Numbered from the stretch's first letter, positions 35,245 through 43,401 are shown. The stretch is 64,000 nt of DNA from Saccharopolyspora soli (GCF_022678645.1 NZ_JALBWV010000019.1:62001-126000); one strand, 5' to 3'. Notes: generated from the letters alone by a model not told the origin. A program made the numbers and translations.

Positions 35245-35958
35245 GTGCCCGCCCAACCCCGCTCCAACTCGGGAGCCGACCGGATCGACCTCGTGCTGCT
35301 CGACGTCGGCGGCCCCATCTACGACGACACGGCCTACCGCGACGCGCTGCTGCGAGCCGCGCGCGAACTGGCCGCCGAAGACGGCCGAAACGTCGACGAA
35401 GCCGAGTTCCAGCAGGTCTACGACGAGCGCCGCCAAGCCCAGGGCGGGTCCCTGCGCACCGCGATCGCCGAGCGTTTCCTGACGGCGCAGGACCGGCAAC
35501 GGCTCTCCGAGCGCGCCGAGCGCTACTGGGAGTACCCGCCATCGGCCCTGCACTCCGACGTGTTGCCGACGCTGCGACAGCTCGCCGGGCGTTACAAGCT
35601 CGCGATCGTGGCCAACCAGCGGGCGGTGGTGGTGGAAGCGTTGCGCCGCGACGGCGTGGCCGACTACATCGACATCTGGGCGGTCTCGGAGGTGGTCGGC
35701 GCGGAGAAGCCGGACCCGCGGATCTTCCAGCACGCCCTGCGGGAAGCGGGCGTCGAGCCGAAGAACGCGGTGCACGTCGGCAACCGGCTGGACACCGACG
35801 TGCGCGGCGCCCATCACGTCGGCCTGCGCACGGTGTGGGTGGTGCGTGGCGAAGCGCCGCCCGAACCCACCCCGGAGCAGCTCGCCGAGCCCGATGTCGC
35901 GGTGTTCTCGCTCGCCGAGCTGCCCACCGCGCTGGAGAAGTTGCAGGAGGCCGAATGA
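35245..35958 (+). CDS. HAD-superfamily hydrolase
   Basis: A 237-residue HAD phosphatase-like protein. Motif I is LVLLDVGGPIYDD: the nucleophile Asp is present, but the usual second Asp is Gly. A helical cap follows. Motif II region is KLAIVANQ, the motif III lysine is in GAEKPDPRIF, and motif IV is HVGNRLDTDVRGA. It probably dephosphorylates a small sugar phosphate. GTG 35245 has GGAAGGA 6 bases upstream. A 13-codon mini-ORF links it to the second kinase gene. Confidence 0.85.
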   Translation: MPAQPRSNSGADRIDLVLLDVGGPIYDDTAYRDALLRAARELAAEDGRNVDEAEFQQVYDERRQAQGGSLRTAIAERFLTAQDRQRLSERAERYWEYPPSALHSDVLPTLRQLAGRYKLAIVANQRAVVVEALRRDGVADYIDIWAVSEVVGAEKPDPRIFQHALREAGVEPKNAVHVGNRLDTDVRGAHHVGLRTVWVVRGEAPPEPTPEQLAEPDVAVFSLAELPTALEKLQEAE

Positions 35959-35996
35959 GCGAAGGGCTCGCGAAAGCGCTGGAGGCTGACCGATGA
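35955..35996 (+). CDS. Mini-ORF bridging the HAD and kinase genes
   Basis: ATG 35955 overlaps the HAD stop (ATGA) and its TGA (35994-35996) overlaps the ATG of the kinase at 35993 (ATGA). It encodes MSEGLAKALEADR. The start ATGAGCGAAGGGCTCGCG and the end GCGCTGGAGGC resemble the two ends of the mini-ORF at 31309, as if the middle were deleted. Confidence 0.4.
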   Translation: MSEGLAKALEADR

Positions 35997-37435
35997 ACGG
36001 GCTCGTTGCTGGCGTCGACGTCGCGACCGCGAACGTCCGGGTGCAGGTCCACGATCCGGCGGGAGCGGTGGTGGCCGCGGCGTCCCGGCCGTTGCCGCAA
36101 CCGGTGCGCTCGACGGGTGGCCGCTCCGAACAGGACGCCAGCAGTTGGTGGCCAGCGGTTCGGGACTGCCTGGCCGAGTGCACAACGGCTTTGGGGCCGC
36201 GCAGCACCGAGATCGGTTCGCTGGCGATCTCGGCGACATCGGGCACGGTCGTTGTGGTCGACGGCAACGGCGAGCCGCTCACCGCAGCGCTGATGTACGA
36301 CGACCGGCGTGCCGAAGCGGAAGCCCGAACCGCCGCCGAGGTGGGTGCGAGCCGCTGGCAACGCACCGGCATCACCCCGTCGGCGGGCTCCGGGTTGGCC
36401 CGGATCGGTTGGTTGGCACGGCACCTCCCGGACGGCGCCGCGCTGGTGTGCCACACCCCGGATCTCCTCGCCTGGAAGCTCGTCGGACACCCGGTCGCCA
36501 CCGACTCCAGCCATGCGCTCAAAAGCGGCTACGACGCCGTGGAAGGCGAGTGGGCGACCGAGGTCTTCGAAGCTCTGGGCGTGCCGGATCGACTGCTACC
36601 GGAGGTCGTACGACCAACTGCGGTGCTGGGCACGGTCTCCGCGACGGCCGCCGCGGAGACCGGCCTGCCGATCGGCTGCGAAGTGCGTGCGGGCATGACC
36701 GACGGCTGCGCTGGTCAGCTGGCGTGCGGGGCTGTCGACATCGGACAGTTCGTGACCGTCCTCGGGACGACACTGGTGTTGAAGGGAGTCGCCAAGGAAC
36801 TCGTGCACGACCCGGCTGGCGCGGTGTACAGCCACCTGCACCCGGACGGCATGTGGCTGCCGGGCGGTGCTGCCAACATCGGCGGCTCCGCGCTGTCCGA
36901 TGTGGACACCGCGGAACTACCGCGACTGGACGCGGCGGCCACCGCGCGGGGCCCGGCCAGCGTGGTCAACTACCCGCTGCGCGGCGAGGGGGAGCGATTC
37001 CCGTTCCTCGCCGAACACGCCACGCGGTTCGTGCTCGGCGAGCCCGCAGACCAGATCGACGAATACCGCTCCCGCCTCGAAGGCGTCGCCTTCTGCGAGC
37101 GGCTCGCGCTGGAGCGGCTGGCCCAACTCGGTGCACCAGCCGAAGGCTCGGTGCGCACCGCGGGCGGCGGGGCCCGCAGTGTCGACTGGTGTCGGATCCG
37201 AGCCTCGGTGCTGGACCGGCCGGTGCTGCGAGTCCAGGGGGCGGGCACGGCACTGGGCGCCGCCCTGCTGGCCGCCAGCGGCTCGGTCCACCCGGACCTG
37301 AGCACAGCCGCGGCGGCGATGGTGCCCAACGCCGAACTCGTTGAACCGGTGCGCCCAGAGGTGTCCCAACTGGACGACAGCTACCAGCGCTTCCTCGGCG
37401 AACTACGTGACAGGGGCTGGATCTCCGGAGCTTGA
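35993..37435 (+). CDS. FGGY-family carbohydrate kinase
   Basis: A 480-residue sugar kinase distinct from the one at 33611. The N-terminal motif is LVAGVDVATANVRVQVHD, with SEQDASSWWPAVRDCL, GEPLTAALMYDDRRA and a ribulokinase-like GCEVRAGMTDGCAGQLACGA. The adenosine motif is the less usual VRTAGGGARSVDWCRIRA. Substrate is probably a ketopentose or a related sugar. It forms an operon with the HAD gene, with which it overlaps through a mini-ORF. Confidence 0.86.
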   Translation: MNGLVAGVDVATANVRVQVHDPAGAVVAAASRPLPQPVRSTGGRSEQDASSWWPAVRDCLAECTTALGPRSTEIGSLAISATSGTVVVVDGNGEPLTAALMYDDRRAEAEARTAAEVGASRWQRTGITPSAGSGLARIGWLARHLPDGAALVCHTPDLLAWKLVGHPVATDSSHALKSGYDAVEGEWATEVFEALGVPDRLLPEVVRPTAVLGTVSATAAAETGLPIGCEVRAGMTDGCAGQLACGAVDIGQFVTVLGTTLVLKGVAKELVHDPAGAVYSHLHPDGMWLPGGAANIGGSALSDVDTAELPRLDAAATARGPASVVNYPLRGEGERFPFLAEHATRFVLGEPADQIDEYRSRLEGVAFCERLALERLAQLGAPAEGSVRTAGGGARSVDWCRIRASVLDRPVLRVQGAGTALGAALLAASGSVHPDLSTAAAAMVPNAELVEPVRPEVSQLDDSYQRFLGELRDRGWISGA

Positions 37436-37840
37436 TCAGGAACCCCCGGGCCGCTCGGAGAGGGCCTCGGCAACGGTGAGGCTGTCTTCGTAAACGGCGT
37501 AACGGGTGATCAGGCCGTCCTCGACGGTCAGGTGCAACGCGCACAGCGCGGTGTAGGGCCTGCCGGTGGCCTTCACGGTCTGCCGGATGTCGCCGAGCAC
37601 GACCGCGTCCGCGCCATCGACGAGGATCCGGGAAGCCGATCCCGCCGCCTTCTCGGGCACGTGGCAGTCGGCGATCGCGCGGAAGTGGTCGGCGACCTCG
37701 GCTCGGGTCGATCGCGGCCGGATCCACGGCACCGCCGGATGACCGCCGACCGGCCAGTTCAGCACCCAGTCGACGTCCTCGGCGAACACCGCGGCGATCC
37801 GGTCCGGATCTCCCTCGCCGAGTCGGCGGAGGAAGTCCAC
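37436..37840 (-). CDS. SnoaL-like domain, possibly the second half of a frameshifted gene
   Basis: Encodes about 134 residues of an NTF2/SnoaL domain: VDFLRRLGEGDPDRIAAVF, DVDWVLNWPVGGHPAVPW, RAEVADHFRAIADCH, and VEDGLITRYAVYEDSLTVAE. The only possible nearby start is GTG 37840, with no clear ribosome-binding site. The frame stays open upstream in non-coding-like sequence, and the preceding SnoaL ORF runs into this region in another frame. It may be the second domain of one protein broken by a one-base shift near 37850. Confidence 0.6.
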   Translation of the reverse strand: MDFLRRLGEGDPDRIAAVFAEDVDWVLNWPVGGHPAVPWIRPRSTRAEVADHFRAIADCHVPEKAAGSASRILVDGADAVVLGDIRQTVKATGRPYTALCALHLTVEDGLITRYAVYEDSLTVAEALSERPGGS

Positions 37841-38238
37841 CGCGGTGGAGCGGTGCTCGCGCCCTCGGACGGCACGGTGAACTGGTGGTCGGACCGGATG
37901 CGTCCGTCCTCGTCGAGAACCACGAAGACGCGCCCGGTCCAGGCGATGTCGCCGCCGCCGTCGGCGGGGACCATGTGCGTGGTGAAAGCGATCGTGTCGT
38001 GGTGCCCGGTCGCGTCGTCGGCGGACCGGAAGACGAAACCCGCAGCCCGCACCAACTGGTCGTGGGCCTCGGTGATCCGCGCCTCCAACTCTTGGTGACC
38101 GTGGTACTGGGCCGACTCGGTCACCTCGACGCCGTCCGCATCCCACAGCGCGGCGATGGTATTGCGCCTGGCCACCGGGTCGGGCTCGTTCCACACCGCG
38201 ACGTAGCGCTCGACGAATCGATTGATGTCGATGTTCAT
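37759..38238 (-). CDS. SnoaL-like protein, first domain
   Basis: The first 125 residues form a full NTF2/SnoaL domain: INRFVERYVAVWNEPDPVA, ALWDADGVEVTES, HQELEARITEAHDQLV and RVFVVLDEDGRIRSDHQF. The last 35 residues (from EGASTAPPRW) are arginine-, serine- and threonine-rich and look like an out-of-frame tail. The gene is divergent from a WYL regulator, a common pairing in which the regulator controls the SnoaL gene. Confidence 0.7.
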   Translation of the reverse strand: MNIDINRFVERYVAVWNEPDPVARRNTIAALWDADGVEVTESAQYHGHQELEARITEAHDQLVRAAGFVFRSADDATGHHDTIAFTTHMVPADGGGDIAWTGRVFVVLDEDGRIRSDHQFTVPSEGASTAPPRWTSSADSAREIRTGSPRCSPRTSTGC

Positions 38239-38262
38239 GGGCCGGACGCTAACCAGACTTCC

Positions 38263-38279
38263 CTGACACCTCCTGTCAG
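38263..38279. promoter_or_regulatory. Operator-like palindrome upstream of the SnoaL gene
   Basis: CTGACA-CCTCC-TGTCAG is a perfect 6-5-6 inverted repeat 24 bases before the SnoaL start. A related GACAGGCTGTCAG lies at 38478-38490 near the WYL regulator start. The regulator is the likely binder. Confidence 0.45.
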
Positions 38280-38281
38280 TG

Positions 38282-38474
38282 CTTGTCTTTGTTCTTGTTT
38301 TTGAAGCGGCGCAGCCGCTTAGCCCACGTACGCCACTTGCAACGCTGCCGGTTCTCAGCCGTCGTGTCGGGAGGACAGCCTCGACGTGGTGTATTGGCGT
38401 ACATGATGTCGGGGATCCCGGACCGAGACGGCGTCTGAGGTTCCGCCACCCGCACCGCCACGCAAAACGAGTTC
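38282..38474 (+). repeat. Dispersed repeat between SnoaL and WYL regulator genes (copy 5)
   Basis: Contains TTTTTGAAGCGGCGCAGCCG, GTTCTCAGCCGTCGTGTCGG, ATGATGTCGGGGATCCCGGA and the right end CACGCAAAACGAGTTC. CTGTCAGTG occurs directly before it (38273-38281) and again 9 bases after its end (38484-38492), so an insertion with duplication of target or promoter sequence is possible. Confidence 0.78.
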
Positions 38475-38513
38475 GAAGACAGGCTGTCAGTGGAGCTCGG
38501 CAGACTCCGACCT

Positions 38514-39494
38514 ATGCGTGCGAGTCGGTTGGTATCGATCCTGTTGCTGCTGCAGACGCGAGGGCGGATGACGGCGCAGGAACTGGCCGACGCGTTGGAG
38601 GTTTCGGTGCGCACCGTCTATCGGGACGTGGAATCCCTGAGCGCGGCAGGTGTGCCGCTGTACGGCGAGCCAGGGCACGCGGGCGGCTACCGGCTGCTCG
38701 ACGGATTCCGCACCCGGCTGACCGGGCTGACCACCGGCGAGGCCGAATCGCTGTTCCTGACCGGGCTGCCCACGGCGGCCGACGACCTCGGGTTGGGCGC
38801 CGTCGTCACCGCGACCCAGCTCAAGCTCATGGCCGCCCTGCCCGCCGAACTGCGCGACCGGGCCGGGCGGATCGCCGAGCGGTTCCACCTGGACGCCCCG
38901 GCTTGGTACCCGGACGCCGACCACACCCCGCACCTGACCGAGGTCGCGGAAGCGGTGTGGCACAACCGCGCCATTCGGATGCGCTACCTGCGCTGGGCCG
39001 AACCCCGCGAAACGATCCGGACCGCGCAGCCGTACGGGCTGGTGCTCAAAGCAGGTCACTGGTATCTCGTGGCTGGGCCTGCGGAACAGATCCGCACCTA
39101 TCGCATCTCCCGGATCGTCGACCTGCACGTCCTCGACGAGCACTTCGTCCGACCGGACGGGTTCGACCTGGCCACCCACTGGCAGAACTACCTGGCGCAC
39201 TTCGACGCGCGACGCCACCGGAGCACGGCAACCATCCGGCTGTCCCCGAGCGGCTTCGACCGGTTTCCGCACTTCATGGAGGCAACCGTGGTCGAGCGAG
39301 CCCGGCGAACCGCGACATCCCCCGACGCCGATGGTTGGACCCGAGTGGCGATCCCCATCGCGTCCGTCGACCAAGCGCTCCCCGAACTCCTCAAACTCGG
39401 CGCCGACGCCGAAATCCTCGCCCCGACCGAACTCCGCGAACGCCTCACCGCGACGCTCAACGGCCTGAGCCGCATCTACCGCACAGCATCCTGA
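38514..39494 (+). CDS. WYL-domain HTH regulator (YafY-like)
   Basis: A 326-residue regulator. The winged helix reads RLVSILLLLQTRGRMTAQEL, ADALEVSVRTVYRDVESL and GGYRLLDGFRTRL. The WYL domain follows near AVWHNRAIRMRYLRWAEPRE, YGLVLKAGHWYLVAGP and IRTYRISRIVDLHVLDE. WYL domains bind ligands, often nucleotides or nucleic acids. I chose ATG 38514 over an upstream start inside the intergenic region. It is divergent from the SnoaL gene. Confidence 0.88.
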   Translation: MRASRLVSILLLLQTRGRMTAQELADALEVSVRTVYRDVESLSAAGVPLYGEPGHAGGYRLLDGFRTRLTGLTTGEAESLFLTGLPTAADDLGLGAVVTATQLKLMAALPAELRDRAGRIAERFHLDAPAWYPDADHTPHLTEVAEAVWHNRAIRMRYLRWAEPRETIRTAQPYGLVLKAGHWYLVAGPAEQIRTYRISRIVDLHVLDEHFVRPDGFDLATHWQNYLAHFDARRHRSTATIRLSPSGFDRFPHFMEATVVERARRTATSPDADGWTRVAIPIASVDQALPELLKLGADAEILAPTELRERLTATLNGLSRIYRTAS

Positions 39495-39502
39495 ACCGCC
39501 GC

Positions 39503-40297
39503 TCAGCCTTCGGCGATTTCCAGCGCCACGCCGGAGTTCCGGAGCCCGTCGCGCAGCGGCTTCGGCGTCCCGGCATCGACCACGACGACATCGAACTCCG
39601 TCAGCGGCGCCAGCTCGTGCACCGCGCGCCGGTCGAACTTCGAGTGGTCCAGCAACAACACCCGCTTGCCCGCGGTCTCCATCAGCGCCCGTTTGACCTG
39701 GATCGTCTCTTGCGAGCGGTGCAGGCAGTGCCCGCCGACGACTGCGGTGGTGGACATGAACAGCACGTCGGAGCGCATCGTGCGGGCCATGTTCGCGGTG
39801 TGCAGGCCGAGGAACGCGTCGTAGGAGGGCTGGTAGTCGCCGCCGAGGCCGATCAGGTGCAGGCCCGGTTCGCCGCTGAGCAGGTTGATCACGGACAGGA
39901 AGTTCGTCACGACGGTCAGCGGCGCCAGCGAGGCCAGTCGTTCGGCAACCGCCAGCGCGCTGGTGCTGTCGTCGAGCGCCACGACCTGGCCAGGGGAAAC
40001 GAAGTGCATCGCATGCTTGGCGATGCGGGCTTTCTCCTCGGCGGCGTCGGCGATCCGGGCCCGCACCGACGTCTCCAGGAGCGCGGTCGGGGTCGACGTC
40101 GCGCCACCGCGCACCTTGCGCAGCCACCCCTGCTTTTCGAGGACGTCCAGGTCGCGGTGGATCGTCATGCCGCTGACCCCGTGCTCGGCGGCGAGCCCTT
40201 CGATGCGGACGAAACCGCTGGCCAGCACCTCCTGGCGGATCTGCTCGCGCCGTTCCTGCTGGCTGAGCGGCGTCTCGGCGGCCTCGGTCACGGACAC
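39503..40297 (-). CDS. DeoR/GlpR-family sugar regulator
   Basis: A 264-residue repressor. The HTH is QQERREQIRQEVLASGFVRI, AAEHGVSGMTIHRDLDVLEK and GWLRKVRGGA. The sugar-phosphate-binding domain includes VVALDDSTSALAVAERL, LTVVTNFLSVI, and DHSKFDRRAVHELAPL. GTG 40297 has GAGG 6 bases upstream. Such regulators sense phosphorylated sugars, fitting control of the two FGGY kinases 4-6 kb away; a similar palindrome lies upstream of both. Confidence 0.87.
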   Translation of the reverse strand: MSVTEAAETPLSQQERREQIRQEVLASGFVRIEGLAAEHGVSGMTIHRDLDVLEKQGWLRKVRGGATSTPTALLETSVRARIADAAEEKARIAKHAMHFVSPGQVVALDDSTSALAVAERLASLAPLTVVTNFLSVINLLSGEPGLHLIGLGGDYQPSYDAFLGLHTANMARTMRSDVLFMSTTAVVGGHCLHRSQETIQVKRALMETAGKRVLLLDHSKFDRRAVHELAPLTEFDVVVVDAGTPKPLRDGLRNSGVALEIAEG

Positions 40298-40322
40298 CCC
40301 CAACCTCGCGTGTGCAACCGAA

Positions 40323-40333
40323 GTGATTATCAC
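40323..40333. promoter_or_regulatory. Putative DeoR autoregulatory site
   Basis: GTGATTATCAC is a perfect palindrome 26 bases upstream of the DeoR start. A second imperfect dyad, CGTGAT...ATGTCACG, lies at 40342-40366. They resemble GTGACATCAC upstream of the sugar kinase operons. Confidence 0.5.
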
Positions 40334-40372
40334 ACGCCAGGCGTGATGTTCGAACCAGATGTCACGCGCGGA

Positions 40373-40825
40373 TCAGGGACCGACGTTGTGGCACGGACGT
40401 TTGCGCAGCTTCTCGACGTAGTCCTCGGGAGCCCCGGCGGCCTCGGCGGCATCGGCCATCACACCGAGATACCGCGCCGACGGCAGACCGCCCTCGTAAG
40501 CGTCCAGCACGTACAACCAGGCCAGCACCGCTCCGTCCAGCGTCTGCACCCGAAGCCGGAGCTTCTTGTGCATGCCCAGCTCGCCGCCTTCCCAGCTGTC
40601 GAGCTGCCGCTCGTCCTCCGGGCTGACGTCGTAGAGCACCGTGAAAACCTGTGAACCTGGCTGCTCGACGATGGTGGCGAGGGCGCCTTCCCAGCCGTAG
40701 TCCTCCCCGCCGAAGGTCAACCGCCAGTCCACCAGCCAGCCCGTTCCCGCCATCGGGGAATGCGGGGCGCGCTTCATCATCTGGGCCGGATCCATGTTGG
40801 ACCCGTACGCGGCGTACAGAGGCAC
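40373..40825 (-). CDS. Gamma-glutamylcyclotransferase-fold protein
   Basis: A 150-residue protein. PLYAAYGSNMDPAQMMKRAP is the GGCT nucleotide/phosphate-like loop, followed by GTGWLVDWRLTFGGEDYGW and LYDVSPEDERQLDSWEG with the catalytic glutamate region. The family releases 5-oxoproline from gamma-glutamyl substrates. I chose GTG 40825; the ribosome-binding site is weak. It is divergent from lpdA, the same pairing as in mycobacteria. Confidence 0.82.
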   Translation of the reverse strand: MPLYAAYGSNMDPAQMMKRAPHSPMAGTGWLVDWRLTFGGEDYGWEGALATIVEQPGSQVFTVLYDVSPEDERQLDSWEGGELGMHKKLRLRVQTLDGAVLAWLYVLDAYEGGLPSARYLGVMADAAEAAGAPEDYVEKLRKRPCHNVGP

Positions 40826-41064
40826 GCCCAACAGGGTAGCGATCGACAGCCCGAGTGGCGGAGCGGACCACGTCACGAATGTGGGTACCGAGGCGGCAAT
40901 CGCGAGGAATTCCAGCGTCCGTCCGGTTTCTGGCTGCGTTCGCCGCGCCGACGTCGAAGTGCGGCACCCGCTGGTCGCGGTCGCGCCATCTGAGGTCAAC
41001 TAGCCGCCTTGCAGGGGGACCCAACTCGCACCGACGCAGGCGTCTCGTGGTGAGTTGGGGTTCA

Positions 41065-41120
41065 CGATGTCGGGGATCCGACATCGAAGTGGCGTCCGGG
41101 TTCTGCTGCGCGAACCACTC
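41065..41120. repeat. Dispersed repeat, decayed internal fragment (copy 9)
   Basis: ACGATGTCGGGGATCCGACA followed by GTGGCGTCCGGGTTCTGCTGC parallels the GATGTCGGGGATCCCGGAC...GGCGTCTGAGGTTCCGC section of complete copies. It lies in the 389-base gap between the divergent cyclotransferase and lpdA genes. The rest of that gap shows only an imperfect CCCAACTC...GAGTTGGG pairing and no gene. Confidence 0.45.
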
Positions 41121-41214
41121 TTAGGGGGCGGTACCACCCGAATTGCCTGGACTCGCCGCAGCGTACGGTGGGCCCGGCGCCCACAAGGCAGGCGGATCCG
41201 GGGAGGAGCGCGAA

Positions 41215-42618
41215 GTGACCCGCATCGTGATCATGGGAGGCGGCCCCGCGGGCTACGAGGCGGCGTTGGTCGCCGCTTCGAACGGGGCGGACGTCACGCT
41301 CGTCGAGCCGGAGGGACTCGGTGGAGCATGCGTGCTCTACGACTGCGTGCCGTCGAAGACCTTCATCGCGTCCGCGGGTGCTCGGTCCGCGTTCCGGGAT
41401 GCCCGGGAACTCGGCATCCGCACCAAGACCGAGGCTTCGGACGTCGACGTCGCGGTGGTGCACGGCCGGGTCAAGGGCCTCGCGCTGGCGCAGTCCGCCG
41501 ACATCCGGTCCAGGGTCCGCCGCGAGGGCGTGCAGATCCTGGCGGGTCGGGCGCGGTTCACCAACCCGACCAAAGGCATGGCCGTGCACCACGTCGGGGT
41601 CGATCTCGCCGACGGCGGCTTCGAGGAGTTGACCGCGGACGTCGTGCTGATCGCCACCGGCGCCACTCCCCGGATCCTCAAGGGCGCCGAACCGGACGGG
41701 GACCGGATCCTGACCTGGCGCCAGCTCTACGACCTGCCCGACCTGCCCGAACACCTGGCCGTGATCGGTTCCGGCGTCACCGGCGTGGAGTTCGCCTCCG
41801 CCTACACCGAGATGGGCGTGAAGGTCACCATGATCTCCAGCCGCGACCGCGTGCTGCCGCACGAGGACGCGGACGCCGCGGCGGTGCTGGAGGAGGTGTT
41901 CGCGGAGCGCGGCACCGAGGTGGTCAAGCACGCGCGCGCGGAGAAGGTGCAGCGCACCGACACCGGGGTGCTGATCCACCTGGCCGATGGTCGCCAGGTG
42001 GAGGCCAGCCACGCGCTGATGACCGTTGGATCGGTGCCGAACACCACCGACATCGGCCTGGACCGGTTGGGCATCGAGCCCGACCGCGGCGGTTACATCC
42101 CGGTCGACCGGGTGTCGCGGACCAACGTGCCGGGCGTCTACGCGGCCGGTGACTGCACCGGTCTGCTGCTGCTGGCTTCGGTGGCGGGCATGCAGGGCCG
42201 CATCGCGATGTGGCACGCGCTCGGCGAAGGTGTCGCCCCGATCAAGCTCAAGACCGTGGCGGCCAACGTCTTCACCCACCCGGAGATCGCCACCGTCGGC
42301 ATCAGCCAGCAGGCCATCGACTGCGGCGACGTGCCCGCGCGGACCGTGATGATGCCGTTGGCCACCAACCCGCGGGCCAAGATGGAAGGGCTGCGGCGCG
42401 GTTTCCTCAAGGTCTTCTGCCGCCCGCAGACCGGCGTGGTGGTGGGTGGCGTGGTGGTGGCGCCCAACGCCAGCGAGCTGATCCTGCCGATCGCGCTCGC
42501 GGTGCAGAACCAGGTGACCGTGGAAAACCTGGCGAACACGTTCTCGGTGTACCCGTCGCTGTCGGGTTCGCTGACCGAGGCCGGTCGTCTACTGATGCGC
42601 CACGACGACCTGGACTAA
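41215..42618 (+). CDS. lpdA: NAD(P)H quinone/lipoamide-type flavoprotein dehydrogenase
   Basis: A 467-residue pyridine nucleotide-disulfide oxidoreductase fold protein. The FAD motif is IVIMGGGPAGYEAALVAA, the NAD(P) motif VIGSGVTGVEFASAY, and VYAAGDCTGLLLLASVA is the second FAD motif. The usual redox disulfide CxxxxC is replaced by GGACVLYDCVPSK, with seven positions between nothing conserved in the standard pattern, and the C-terminal His-Glu pair is absent. This matches M. tuberculosis LpdA, a quinone reductase rather than a true lipoamide dehydrogenase. GTG 41215 has GGGAGGAG upstream. Confidence 0.9.
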   Translation: MTRIVIMGGGPAGYEAALVAASNGADVTLVEPEGLGGACVLYDCVPSKTFIASAGARSAFRDARELGIRTKTEASDVDVAVVHGRVKGLALAQSADIRSRVRREGVQILAGRARFTNPTKGMAVHHVGVDLADGGFEELTADVVLIATGATPRILKGAEPDGDRILTWRQLYDLPDLPEHLAVIGSGVTGVEFASAYTEMGVKVTMISSRDRVLPHEDADAAAVLEEVFAERGTEVVKHARAEKVQRTDTGVLIHLADGRQVEASHALMTVGSVPNTTDIGLDRLGIEPDRGGYIPVDRVSRTNVPGVYAAGDCTGLLLLASVAGMQGRIAMWHALGEGVAPIKLKTVAANVFTHPEIATVGISQQAIDCGDVPARTVMMPLATNPRAKMEGLRRGFLKVFCRPQTGVVVGGVVVAPNASELILPIALAVQNQVTVENLANTFSVYPSLSGSLTEAGRLLMRHDDLD

Positions 42619-42633
42619 GACGGTGCGGGGTCG

Positions 42634-42735
42634 TCTTGCTTGGCGGTGCGGGTAGCGGAACCTCAGAGGGTTTCCCGACTCCAGGATGTATGTCCGATAC
42701 GGCCACCTCCGGCACACCCACCCCGCGCGAGATCT
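42634..42735 (-). repeat. Dispersed repeat, internally deleted copy 6
   Basis: Read on the minus strand: GATCTCGCGCGGGGTGGGTG at the left, ATCGGACATACATCCTGGAG in the middle and CTCTGAGGTTCCGCTACCCG at the right. About 90 internal bases are missing. It lies between lpdA and the DCC-family gene. Confidence 0.65.
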
Positions 42736-42866
42736 GATCCGGCGACCGGTCCACCGCAGTCCGCGATCGTCCCCGCGAGTGGCTGTGCTGGAGCGGGTCG
42801 CGTTTGCGATCGTTGTTGGTGGGAGCACCCGCCATCGGCGGGTCCAGTGGAAGGGGGACGGCGACC

Positions 42867-43265
42867 ATGACCGATCTGCCCGTGCTGATCTACGACGGCG
42901 ACTGCGGGTTCTGCACGCGCAGCGCGCGGTTGGCGGAGCGGTTGCCGGTGCGCATGCGCATCATGCCGTGGCAGGAGGCCGATCTGGCCTCGTTCCGGAC
43001 CACTGAGGATCGCGCCCGGCACGAGGTGCTGTGGGTCGCCCGCTCCGGCCGCGTGTTCGGCGGTGCGGCCGCCGTCGCGGAACTGCTCAAGAACTCCCGG
43101 ATGCCGTGGCCGGTGCCCGGCTGGCTGATATCCGCACCGGTGCTGCGATTGCTGGCCGAGGGTGCGTACCGGTGGGTCGCGGCGAACCGCTACCGGTTGC
43201 CCGGCGCGACCCCAGCATGCCAGTTGCCGCCCGAAGAACGTCCGGGCTATTCAGATCGTTCCTGA
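42867..43265 (+). CDS. DCC-family thiol-disulfide oxidoreductase-like protein
   Basis: A 132-residue DCC (DUF393) protein. PVLIYDGDCGFCTRSARLAE carries the family DGxCxxC thioredoxin-like motif, followed by RMRIMPWQEADLASFR and VFGGAAAVAELL. A role in thiol redox chemistry is assumed from the motif. The ATG at 42867 follows GAAGGGGGACGG. A strong terminator lies downstream. Confidence 0.85.
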   Translation: MTDLPVLIYDGDCGFCTRSARLAERLPVRMRIMPWQEADLASFRTTEDRARHEVLWVARSGRVFGGAAAVAELLKNSRMPWPVPGWLISAPVLRLLAEGAYRWVAANRYRLPGATPACQLPPEERPGYSDRS

Positions 43266-43401
43266 CCACTGTCGATTCTGGCCGAAAGTACGAGGAACGA
43301 ATTCGTTCTTCCTGACCGATCGGCCGATTTGAGCTGCCAATTCGGCTGAGCCGCCGGACCCTCGCTGAGCCATAACTTTGACGTCGTCGGGGGTTCGAAG
43401 A

